NCBI GenBank assembly: GCA_023430315.1
Contig: JAEZAW010000388.1
Coordinates: forward strand, 1-10,409
Source: Pseudomonadota bacterium
GTDB taxonomy: Bacteria > Pseudomonadota > Alphaproteobacteria > Rhizobiales > Hyphomicrobiaceae
DNA: 10,409 bases
Direction of reading: 5' to 3'
Notes under the pieces: generated by a model
Databases searched by the model: none
Seen by the model: only the letters and a program-made list of their open reading frames with translations
What the model was told of the DNA's origin: nothing
Shown: positions 1-8,769 of the stretch, in pieces
Position numbering within the stretch: position 1 is the stretch's first letter
Layout of the letters: every line of letters starts with the position of its first letter
Program-made: the position numbers and the translations under genes

Positions 1-80
1 GCGCGCTTCAGGAAGCTGATCGGGCTCAGCGGCACGAAATTCGCCGCGCATTTATCGAGCTCTGGCCCGTCCACCTTCAT
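1..80 (-). CDS. Acyl-CoA synthetase (AMP-forming), N-terminal fragment, cut by window edge
   Basis: Only the first 26 codons are present, reading leftward off the window. The start is the ATG at 80-78, chosen because a GGAGG lies at 90-86 with a 5-base spacer. An in-frame ATG at 92-90 overlaps that ribosome binding site and is less likely. The visible protein begins MKVDGPELDKCAANFVPLSP and continues ISFLKRA. The pattern 'AN(F/Y)xPLSPxSFLxRA' is how many alphaproteobacterial medium- or long-chain fatty acyl-CoA synthetases of the AMP-dependent synthetase/ligase family begin. Such enzymes activate fatty acids with ATP and CoA, forming an acyl-adenylate intermediate. The catalytic motifs lie outside the window, so the family call rests on the N-terminus alone and substrate chain length cannot be judged. 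It lies downstream of the malic enzyme gene on the same strand, 107 bases away. Confidence 0.68.
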   Translation of the reverse strand, partial: MKVDGPELDKCAANFVPLSPISFLKR

Positions 81-110
81 GCTTTCCTCCATACCGTGCC
101 GTCCCGCGCA

Positions 111-130
111 AGGGGCGGCTCATCGCCCCT
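111..130 (-). terminator. GC-rich hairpin between malic enzyme and acyl-CoA synthetase genes
   Basis: AGGGGCG (111-117) and CGCCCCT (124-130) form a perfect 7-bp stem with a 6-base loop. The hairpin lies downstream of the malic enzyme stop and 30 bases upstream of the acyl-CoA synthetase start on the same strand. No T-run follows on the minus strand, so it is not a canonical intrinsic terminator. It could instead be a leader hairpin of the downstream gene. Confidence 0.3.
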
Positions 131-144
131 CATACCGGCTCGCG

Positions 145-156
145 CGCCAAATGGCG
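145..156. promoter_or_regulatory. Small palindrome, possible operator
   Basis: CGCCAAATGGCG is a perfect 5-bp dyad (CGCCA/TGGCG) around a 2-base centre. It lies in the gap upstream of the acyl-CoA synthetase gene. It is shaped like a short repressor site, but it matches no operator I can name, and a dyad this short is not rare in GC-rich DNA. Confidence 0.15.
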
Positions 157-187
157 ATTGTCCAGAATGTCAGGCCTGCCTTCGGCC

Positions 188-2464
<2,277 letters not shown>

Positions 2465-2553
2465 GAGGTCGTTTCCCCGTCTTATTGGTCGTCCGCGCGC
2501 GGTCCGGAGGCCCTCAGACCATTGCGCGGCGCACTCAATGCTTTGATTTCTCT

Positions 2554-2582
2554 TTGACGATAAGCCGCGCCTAGCCTGTGCA
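2554..2582 (+). promoter_or_regulatory. Candidate promoter for mutS, overlapping the divergent one
   Basis: TTGACG at 2554-2559 is a good -35 hexamer (5/6). The sequence 17 bases on is TGTGCA, a poor -10. Start would be near 2590, about 65 bases before the mutS ATG. The call rests almost entirely on the -35. Confidence 0.2.
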
Positions 2583-2585
2583 CAA
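2557..2585 (-). promoter_or_regulatory. Candidate promoter for the malic enzyme gene
   Basis: On the minus strand, TTGTGC (2585-2580) and TATCGT (2562-2557) are separated by exactly 17 bases. They match the sigma-70 hexamers at 3/6 and 4/6 positions. Transcription would begin near 2550, leaving a leader of about 85 bases before the ATG at 2464. This is a weak match chosen by eye. Confidence 0.25.
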
Positions 2586-2655
2586 CTCGCCACTTGCCTC
2601 GCACTGCACCATGCGCCATGTGGACGGGCGGGAGGCGAACGGGGGTTCCACCTGA

Positions 2656-5442
2656 ATGGCAAGGCGCGCAAAGGGCGGCGAGACCGAGAACGACGGGCAG
2701 GATACCGCGCCGCCGAACGCGGAGGAGGCGCGCGCGCCGGTCGGCGACGTCACGCCATCCATGGCGCAGTTCCTGGAGATCAAAGCAGCCAATCCGGACA
2801 GCATTCTCTGGTATCGGATGGGCGATTTCTACGAGCTGTTCTTCGACGATGCCGTCGTCGCCTCGCAGGCCCTCGGCATTGTGCTAACCAAACGCGGCAA
2901 GCATCTCGGCCAGGACATTCCCATGTGCGGCGTGCCCGTGCACCGCGCCGACGAATATCTGCAGCGCCTCATCCGAAAGGGATTCAGGGTTGCAGTGTGC
3001 GAGCAGCTCGAGGACCCTGCGGAAGCACGAAAGCGCGGCTCGAAGGCGGTCGTGAGGCGCGATGTCGTGCGCCTCGTGACGCCGGGTACGTTAACCGAGG
3101 ACACGCTTCTCGACGCGCGCGCACGCAACTACCTCACGGCGCTGTTCGCGCCGGCAGCCACGGCGGACGCCGCGCTCGGCATCGCATCGCTCGACATTTC
3201 GACGGGTGAGTTCGAGATCGCGAGCGTGCCGGCGGCGGACCTCGCCGGCGAGTTGGTCCGCCTGGCGCCCGGCGAGATCTTGCTGCCCGACCGGCTCATG
3301 GACGACAAGACCATTGCCGCCTGCGCCCACCACACGGGCAGCGCGCTGACACCGCTCGCGACCTCCTTCTTCGACAGCATGGGCGGGGAGCGGACGTTGC
3401 GCGAACGCCTCGGCGTCGCGGAGCTCGACGGCTTCGGCACGTTCTCGCGCACGGAGCTCGCAGCCGTCGGCGCGCTGCTCAAGTATGTTGACCTCACGCA
3501 GATCGGCGCGCGGCCGGTGCTGCGCCCGCCACGGCGGACGGGACCGGCGACGACGCTGGTCATCGACGCGGCGACGCGGAACAGCCTGGAACTGCTCCGC
3601 TCGACGCGGGGCGAGCGCGAGGGGAGCCTGCTCTCGGCCATGGACCGCACCGTAACAGGTCCTGGTGCGCGAGAGCTGGCCAATCGGCTGGCAAGTCCGC
3701 TGCGCGACGCGGCAAAGATCGGTGCGCGCCTCGACGCCATTGCCTTCCTCCTTGCCGAGCCGCAGGCGCGCGAGGCCTTGCGCGAGGCCCTGAAGGGCGC
3801 GCCCGATATTGCGCGGGCAACGTCGCGGTTGGCTCTCGGTCGCGGTGATCCGCGTGATCTGGCGGCTGTGCGCGACGCGCTCGCGGCAGCGAAGCAGTGC
3901 GGGGCGATCCTGGGAGCAGCTGGGGGTGCCATCGGCCTTCCCTCCGAGCTCGCACGCGCCGTAGAGAATCTCGGCAGCGGGCAGGACACGCTGGCCGACC
4001 TGCTCGCGCGCGCGCTCGTCGACACGCCAGGGCATCAGCGCCGCGAAGGCGGTTTCGTCCGGGCAGGCTTCCGCGCCGATCTCGACGAGGCCCAGGCGCT
4101 GCGTGACGACAGCCGCCGCGTCATGACCACGCTCGAAGCCAACTACATCGAGCAGACGGGCATCAAAACGCTGAAGGTGCGCCATAACAATATTCTTGGT
4201 TTCTTCATCGAGGTTGGTGCCCAGGGTGCGCGCCCGATGCTGGCAGCGCCGCTCTCCGAGACCTTCACGCATCGCCAGACCATGGCCAATGCCGTTCGCT
4301 TCACGACGATCGAGCTGGTCGAGGTCGAAGGACGCATTGCCGGCGCTGCCGAGCGCGCACTGGCTATCGAGCAGGAAGTGTTCAACGACCTTGCCCGCGC
4401 CATCGCCGCCGAGGAGCAGGCACTGGCAAAGCTCGCCGAAGCGCTCGCCGAGATCGATGTGGCGGCAGGCCTCGCCGAGCTGGCGGAAGAGGAGAACTAC
4501 GTCCGACCCGAGTTGGATGAGACCACATCGCTCCTCATCGAAGGCGGCCGCCACCCGGTCGTCGAGCAGGCACTTCGCGCCGCCAAGGCCGGTCCCTTCG
4601 TCGAGAACGACTGCGTGCTCGGCAACGAGCGGACAGCACAGACCGGCTTCGACGAAGCTGCATCGGGACGCATCTGGCTGGTCACAGGTCCGAACATGGC
4701 CGGCAAGTCGACCTTCCTGCGCCAGAATGCGCTGATCACCGTCCTCGCGCAGATGGGTGCGTTCGTGCCGGCGCGGCGCGCGCGCATCGGCATTGTCGAC
4801 CGCCTGTTCTCGCGCGTCGGAGCGGCGGACGACCTCGCGCGCGGCCGCTCGACCTTCATGGTCGAGATGATCGAGACGGCGGCCATTCTCAATCAGGCCG
4901 GCGAGAGAAGCCTCGTCATTCTCGACGAGATCGGCCGCGGCACCGCAACCTTCGACGGCCTCTCCATTGCCTGGGCGACCGTCGAGTACCTTCACGACGT
5001 TTGCCGCTGCCGCGCGCTCTTTGCGACGCACTATCACGAGCTGACGGCGCTCTCCAGTCGCCTCGCCGAGGTCGCCAACGCCACCATTGAAGTCAAAGAG
5101 TGGAACGACGAGATCGTCTTCCTGCACAAGGTGCGCGCCGGTGCCGCCGACCGCAGCTACGGCATTCAGGTTGCCAAGCTCGCGGGGCTCCCCGGCCATG
5201 TCATCTCGCGCGCAGGAGAGGTGCTGGCGCTGCTCGAGAAGACTGACCGGCGTTCGGATGGCGCCGCGCCGGCCCTCGACGATCTGCCGCTCTTTGCGGC
5301 TTCGCGGCCGACTTCACCAGCCACGCGTACTCAGGGGCCGAGCCCCCTCGACGCGGCCGTTGCCGCCCTCAATCCGGATGACATGAGCCCAAAGGAGGCG
5401 CTCGAAGCGCTTTACCGTATCAAGCAGATGCTGGGCCGCTGA
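2656..5442 (+). CDS. mutS: DNA mismatch repair ATPase MutS
   Basis: This 928-residue protein recognises base mismatches and small loops after replication and recruits MutL. GDFYE at 56-60 carries the mismatch-contacting Phe58 and Glu60 of domain I. The connector, core/lever and clamp domains follow. The C-terminal ABC-type ATPase has Walker A TGPNMAGKST at 677-686, Walker B LDEIGRGT at 756-763 and the THYHE switch at 791-795. All key residues are present. DLPLF at 876-880 resembles a beta-clamp binding pentapeptide. The final helices (SPKEALEALYRIKQML) match the family's C-terminal oligomerisation region. The ATG at 2656 directly follows an in-frame TGA, so no upstream start is available in that frame; GGGGG at 2641-2645 may serve as the ribosome binding site. 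About 35 charged, disordered-looking residues precede domain I. The gene diverges from maeB. Downstream it converges on a small minus-strand ORF 49 bases away, with only a weak 4-bp hairpin at 5464-5476. Confidence 0.98.
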   Translation: MARRAKGGETENDGQDTAPPNAEEARAPVGDVTPSMAQFLEIKAANPDSILWYRMGDFYELFFDDAVVASQALGIVLTKRGKHLGQDIPMCGVPVHRADEYLQRLIRKGFRVAVCEQLEDPAEARKRGSKAVVRRDVVRLVTPGTLTEDTLLDARARNYLTALFAPAATADAALGIASLDISTGEFEIASVPAADLAGELVRLAPGEILLPDRLMDDKTIAACAHHTGSALTPLATSFFDSMGGERTLRERLGVAELDGFGTFSRTELAAVGALLKYVDLTQIGARPVLRPPRRTGPATTLVIDAATRNSLELLRSTRGEREGSLLSAMDRTVTGPGARELANRLASPLRDAAKIGARLDAIAFLLAEPQAREALREALKGAPDIARATSRLALGRGDPRDLAAVRDALAAAKQCGAILGAAGGAIGLPSELARAVENLGSGQDTLADLLARALVDTPGHQRREGGFVRAGFRADLDEAQALRDDSRRVMTTLEANYIEQTGIKTLKVRHNNILGFFIEVGAQGARPMLAAPLSETFTHRQTMANAVRFTTIELVEVEGRIAGAAERALAIEQEVFNDLARAIAAEEQALAKLAEALAEIDVAAGLAELAEEENYVRPELDETTSLLIEGGRHPVVEQALRAAKAGPFVENDCVLGNERTAQTGFDEAASGRIWLVTGPNMAGKSTFLRQNALITVLAQMGAFVPARRARIGIVDRLFSRVGAADDLARGRSTFMVEMIETAAILNQAGERSLVILDEIGRGTATFDGLSIAWATVEYLHDVCRCRALFATHYHELTALSSRLAEVANATIEVKEWNDEIVFLHKVRAGAADRSYGIQVAKLAGLPGHVISRAGEVLALLEKTDRRSDGAAPALDDLPLFAASRPTSPATRTQGPSPLDAAVAALNPDDMSPKEALEALYRIKQMLGR

Positions 5443-5491
5443 GCGAGGTACGCGAGACCCGAGCCGCGCTCTGCGGTGACGTGGTTCATCA

Positions 5492-5614
5492 TCAGACCAT
5501 CCGAGCAAAGAGGGCTGCGGCGAGCCCGATAACGACGGTGCTGGTAACCACCAGCATGCGATCGATGCGGCGGATGTACTCATCGGCAGTGATGGCGCGG
5601 GCGGGCTTGCGCAT
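5492..5614 (-). CDS. Hypothetical 40-residue single-pass membrane protein
   Basis: I do not recognise this protein. The reading frame from the ATG at 5614 encodes MRKPARAITADEYIRRIDRM, then a hydrophobic stretch at about 20-37 (LVVTSTVVIGLAAALF) and a short RMV tail. The basic N-terminus before the hydrophobic segment predicts an inner-membrane protein with its N-terminus in the cytoplasm. A GGAG sits 6 bases before the ATG, which is why this start is chosen over an in-frame ATG 18 bases upstream (46 residues). About four fifths of codons end in G or C, as in the neighbouring genes. It lies alone on the minus strand between mutS and glnD, converging on mutS. It could still be a chance ORF, since short GC-rich frames are common, but ribosome binding site, codon use and membrane topology agree. 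Confidence 0.55.
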   Translation of the reverse strand: MRKPARAITADEYIRRIDRMLVVTSTVVIGLAAALFARMV

Positions 5615-5671
5615 GGCACTCTCCAGGGGCATCGAGGGCTTGCCCGGTACGCCTGCACACCGCCGGGCCAC

Positions 5672-5687
5672 GCTTCTGTTGTGCCAA
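5672..5687 (-). promoter_or_regulatory. Sigma-54-like (-24/-12) element upstream of the small membrane-protein ORF
   Basis: The minus strand reads TTGGCACAACAGAAGC. The -24 half TTGGCAC is a full match to the RpoN consensus. The essential GG and GC are 10 bases apart, as required. The -12 half is AAGC rather than TTGC, a two-base departure. It ends about 57 bases before the ATG at 5614. No activator (NtrC or other enhancer) site was identified. Confidence 0.2.
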
Positions 5688-5853
5688 ACGCGGAGGCCGG
5701 ACCGCTGTTTCCGCGGGAACAGGGTAATGCACAGCCCGTTGCGCCCGGGCCTCAATTCAGGCCGAGTTTCCCATCGGGGGCGCTGACGCCGCACCTGCCG
5801 CCCCTGCCTATTCCCGGCGGGGGCGAAATACGCTATGCCCGGCCTACGAGTTG

Positions 5854-5859
5854 TATGAT
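5854..5859 (+). promoter_or_regulatory. Candidate -10 hexamer for glnD
   Basis: TATGAT is a 5/6 match to the sigma-70 -10 box, placed about 70 bases before the glnD ATG. No recognisable -35 is found 16-18 bases upstream, so the assignment is tentative. Transcription would begin around 5865, at the hairpin that follows. Confidence 0.25.
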
Positions 5860-5862
5860 GAA

Positions 5863-5885
5863 GGCGCCCGGACGATTCGGGCGCC
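5863..5885 (+). promoter_or_regulatory. Strong hairpin in the glnD leader
   Basis: GGCGCCCG (5863-5870) pairs perfectly with CGGGCGCC (5878-5885) around the 7-base loop GACGATT. This is an 8-bp all-GC stem ending 45 bases before the ATG. No T-run follows on the plus strand. On the minus strand the next bases are TTCATCAT, only weakly terminator-like. Possible roles are 5' mRNA stabilisation or a protein-binding dyad. Confidence 0.4.
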
Positions 5886-5930
5886 CCCGGCGTGGCCGTG
5901 GGATCATGGCCCGCCGCGAGAGCGGACAGC

Positions 5931-8732
5931 ATGGACACACTGGTCAAGGACGCGCTGGCCCCCAAGCGGGAATCCCACCGGCTGCCCGATCCGCCGTATT
6001 TCGATCCGGTCGCGCTTCGCCGCGAGCTGACGGCCATTTTCCGCGCCCACGACGAGAGCGCTGAAGCGGCGCGCCCGGTCATCGTCGAGCGCCTGCGCGG
6101 CCTCATGACCGATGCGCGCGAGGAGGCTCATGCCCGGCTCCTGCGCGACGGCAAAGGGCGCCGCTGTGCAGAGGGCCTCTCGACGTTCATGGATGAGTTG
6201 ATTGCACTCATCTTCGATTACACGCGCGCCCACGTCTACCGCAGCAACAACCCTGCCGACACCGAGCGCCTGACCATCGTCGCTACGGGTGGTTACGGCC
6301 GCGCCATGCTGGCCCCGGGCTCGGACATCGATCTACTCTTCCTGCTTCCCTACAAGCAGACGCCCTGGGGCGAGAGCGTCGTCGAGTACATCCTCTATAT
6401 ACTCTGGGACCTGCGCCTGAAGGTCGGCCACGCGACGCGTACCGTCGATCAGTGCCTGCAGCTCGGGCGCGCCGACGTGACTATCTGCACGGCGCTGCTC
6501 GATGCGCGCTACATCCTCGGTGACCGGCCGCTTTTCGACGAGCTCGTACGCCGCTTCAGCAGCGAGGTGGTCAAAGGCGGCGAGCGCGCCTTCATCGAGG
6601 CCAAGCTCGCCGAGCGCGACAGCCGCCACAAGCGCGCCGGCGCCTCGCGCTATCGCGTCGAGCCGAACATCAAGGACGGCAAGGGGGGCTTGCGCGACCT
6701 GCACACGCTTTACTGGCTCGCCAAATACATGGCCGGCGGACCGAGCGTCGGCGACCCGATCGTGCCCCCGATCTTTACGGCCGAGGAAGCGGCGACGTTC
6801 CGGCGCTGCGAGGACTTTCTCTGGACCATACGCTGCCACCTCCACTTTCTGACGGGCCGGCCCGAGGAACGGTTGACTTTCGAGTATCAACCGCAGCTCG
6901 CCGAGATCCTCGGCTATGCGAGCCGCCTCGGCCTCAAGGCCGTCGAGCGCTTCATGAAGCACTACTTCATGATCGCGAAGGACGTCGGTGACCTGACGAC
7001 GATCCTGTGCTCGTGGCTCGAGGTGCAGCAGCTCAAGCTCTCGCCGGCGCTCGATGCGCTCTTCGATCCCATGGGCTGGCGTATGCGCCGGCGCGTGCGC
7101 CGCACGACCGCTTTCCGCATCGACAACGGTCGCCTCAATGTGGCCGATCCGGAAGTCTTCAAACGCGACCCCGTCAACCTGCTCCGCTACTTCGCGCAGG
7201 TGGAGGCGACGGGCTCACTGCTGCACCCGCAGGCCATTCGCCTCATCCGGCAGTCGCTGCGCCTGATCGACGACGGCCTGCGCAATGACCCGGAAGCAAA
7301 CCGCATCATGCTCGGCCTCATGACCGCGCGCGGCACGCCCGAGCTGACGCTGCGGCGCATGAACGAAGCCGGCGTGCTCGGTCGTATGATCCCCGAGTTC
7401 GGCCGCGTCGTCGCGATGATGCAGTTCAATCTCTACCACCACTACACGGTGGACGAGCATCTCATCCGCACGGTCGGTGTCGTCTCCGAGATCGAGCGCG
7501 GCGAAAGCGCGGACAAGCATCCGCTCTCCCACAATATCTTCAAAGCGATCATCAATCGCCGCGTACTCTATGTGACGGCTTTCCTCCACGACATCGGCAA
7601 GGGTCGCGCCGAGGACCATTCGAAACTCGGCGCCCGCATCGCGCGCAAGGTCTGCCCGCGCCTCGGCCTCAGCGATGCCGAGACGGAGCTCGTCGCCTGG
7701 CTCATCGAGAACCACCTGCTCATGAGCAATATCGCGCAGAGCCGCGACATCGCCGACCCGAAGACGATCCGCGATTTTGCCGACACCATGCAGAGCGTCG
7801 AGCGCCTGCGCCTGCTGCTGTTGCTGACGGTCGCCGATATTCGTGCCGTTGGACCCAATACCTGGAATGGCTGGAAGGGCCAGCTTCTGCGCTCCCTCTA
7901 CTATGCGACGGAGCCGCTGCTTTCGGGGGCTTACGAGCCGGTTGCGCTCAGCGAGCGTGTCGATTCTGCTGTCGAGGCCTTCCGCCAGGAGATCAAGGAT
8001 AAGCCAGCCGAGCAGGTACAGGCCTTCATCGATCGCCAGTACGACGACTACTGGATCAAGACGTCACTGCCCAAGCAGGTCGAACACATGAACCTCATGT
8101 CGCGCACGGACGCGGCGGGCAAGCAGTTCGGCACCAGCTTTACGACGAATGCCTTCACCGCCGTCTCCGAGCTTTCACTGGTCGCGCCGAACCATCCGCG
8201 CGTGCTCTCGCTCTTCGCGGGCGCGTGCGCGGCGGCGGGTGCCAATATCGTCGGCGCCTACATTACCTCGACGAGGGACGGCTTCGCCCTCGACACGTTC
8301 CTCCTCCAGCGCGCTTTCGAGCACGAGGACGATGAGCGGCGGCGGGCGACGCGCATTGCCGGCACCATCGAGAAGCTTCTGCGCGGCGAAGTGCGGCTCA
8401 GATCGCTTATGGCCAAGAAGGCTGCGATGCCTTCGATCATGGATACGTTCACGGTCGAGCCGGAGGTTGTCATCGACAATGTCGTTTCCGATCATTTCAC
8501 CGTCATCGAGGTCTCGGGTCTCGACAGACCCGGCCTGCTCTACGACGTCACCACGGCGCTCTCCGACCTCAATCTCGACATCAATTCCGCGCACATCACG
8601 ACCTTCGGCGAGAAGGCCGTGGATACGTTCTATGTCACCGACCTCACCCGCAAGAAGATCACCTCACCCCAGCGCCAGGAAGCCATTCGGGCGCGCTTGA
8701 TCGACGTGCTCGCCGGCGATCATTCGACCTGA
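5931..8732 (+). CDS. glnD: Bifunctional PII uridylyltransferase / uridylyl-removing enzyme
   Basis: GlnD senses glutamine. It uridylylates PII proteins (GlnB/GlnK) under nitrogen limitation and removes UMP when glutamine is high, controlling NtrB/NtrC and glutamine synthetase adenylylation. From the ATG at 5931 the protein is 933 residues. The nucleotidyltransferase motif is at 120-135, GGYGR followed by GSDIDL with metal-binding Asp132 and Asp134. A conserved EPNIKDGKGGLRDLH follows at 244-258. The HD hydrolase domain has His510 and HDIGKG with His553/Asp554. Two C-terminal ACT domains begin near 747 (ELSLVAPNHPRV) and 857 (VIEVSGLDRPGLL). All catalytic residues are present. The start is uncertain: in-frame GTGs at 5892 and 5898 would add up to 13 residues, but none of the starts has a clear Shine-Dalgarno sequence, so the ATG is preferred. 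murJ follows after 37 bases with no terminator-like hairpin, so the two are probably one operon. Confidence 0.97.
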   Translation: MDTLVKDALAPKRESHRLPDPPYFDPVALRRELTAIFRAHDESAEAARPVIVERLRGLMTDAREEAHARLLRDGKGRRCAEGLSTFMDELIALIFDYTRAHVYRSNNPADTERLTIVATGGYGRAMLAPGSDIDLLFLLPYKQTPWGESVVEYILYILWDLRLKVGHATRTVDQCLQLGRADVTICTALLDARYILGDRPLFDELVRRFSSEVVKGGERAFIEAKLAERDSRHKRAGASRYRVEPNIKDGKGGLRDLHTLYWLAKYMAGGPSVGDPIVPPIFTAEEAATFRRCEDFLWTIRCHLHFLTGRPEERLTFEYQPQLAEILGYASRLGLKAVERFMKHYFMIAKDVGDLTTILCSWLEVQQLKLSPALDALFDPMGWRMRRRVRRTTAFRIDNGRLNVADPEVFKRDPVNLLRYFAQVEATGSLLHPQAIRLIRQSLRLIDDGLRNDPEANRIMLGLMTARGTPELTLRRMNEAGVLGRMIPEFGRVVAMMQFNLYHHYTVDEHLIRTVGVVSEIERGESADKHPLSHNIFKAIINRRVLYVTAFLHDIGKGRAEDHSKLGARIARKVCPRLGLSDAETELVAWLIENHLLMSNIAQSRDIADPKTIRDFADTMQSVERLRLLLLLTVADIRAVGPNTWNGWKGQLLRSLYYATEPLLSGAYEPVALSERVDSAVEAFRQEIKDKPAEQVQAFIDRQYDDYWIKTSLPKQVEHMNLMSRTDAAGKQFGTSFTTNAFTAVSELSLVAPNHPRVLSLFAGACAAAGANIVGAYITSTRDGFALDTFLLQRAFEHEDDERRRATRIAGTIEKLLRGEVRLRSLMAKKAAMPSIMDTFTVEPEVVIDNVVSDHFTVIEVSGLDRPGLLYDVTTALSDLNLDINSAHITTFGEKAVDTFYVTDLTRKKITSPQRQEAIRARLIDVLAGDHST

Positions 8733-8769
8733 GCACGCCCCGCCCGACTGGACGCAACCTGGCCCTCAC

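Larger units (their letters stand above)
5615..5930. other. 316-base non-coding region upstream of glnD
   Basis: No convincing gene is seen here. The frames that stay open are Arg-, Ser- or Pro-rich, lack ribosome binding sites and look like high-GC chance frames. The region contains a sigma-54-like element on the minus strand (5672-5687). It also contains a small inverted repeat GGCCT-CAATTC-AGGCC (5748-5763), a TATGAT hexamer (5854-5859) and a strong hairpin (5863-5885). It probably holds the leftward promoter of the small membrane-protein ORF and the rightward promoter of glnD. Confidence 0.6.

Noticed and set aside
2493..2502. Palindrome CCGCGCGCGG in the maeB leader
   Set aside because: Alternating CG palindromes of this length are common by chance in DNA this GC-rich.
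2465..2671. A 69-residue N-terminal extension of the malic enzyme from an ATG at 2671
   Set aside because: The extension is Arg-, Pro- and Ser-rich, unlike family N-termini, and would overlap the mutS start on the opposite strand.
3091..5199. A 702-codon minus-strand open frame antisense to mutS
   Set aside because: This is a shadow of the MutS coding frame caused by high GC and few stops. It shows no domain, and no convincing start site was identified.
5681..6064. A 127-codon plus-strand open frame overlapping the start of glnD
   Set aside because: It begins with GTG without a ribosome binding site, is Pro/Arg/Gly-rich, and runs out of frame through the well-supported glnD N-terminus.
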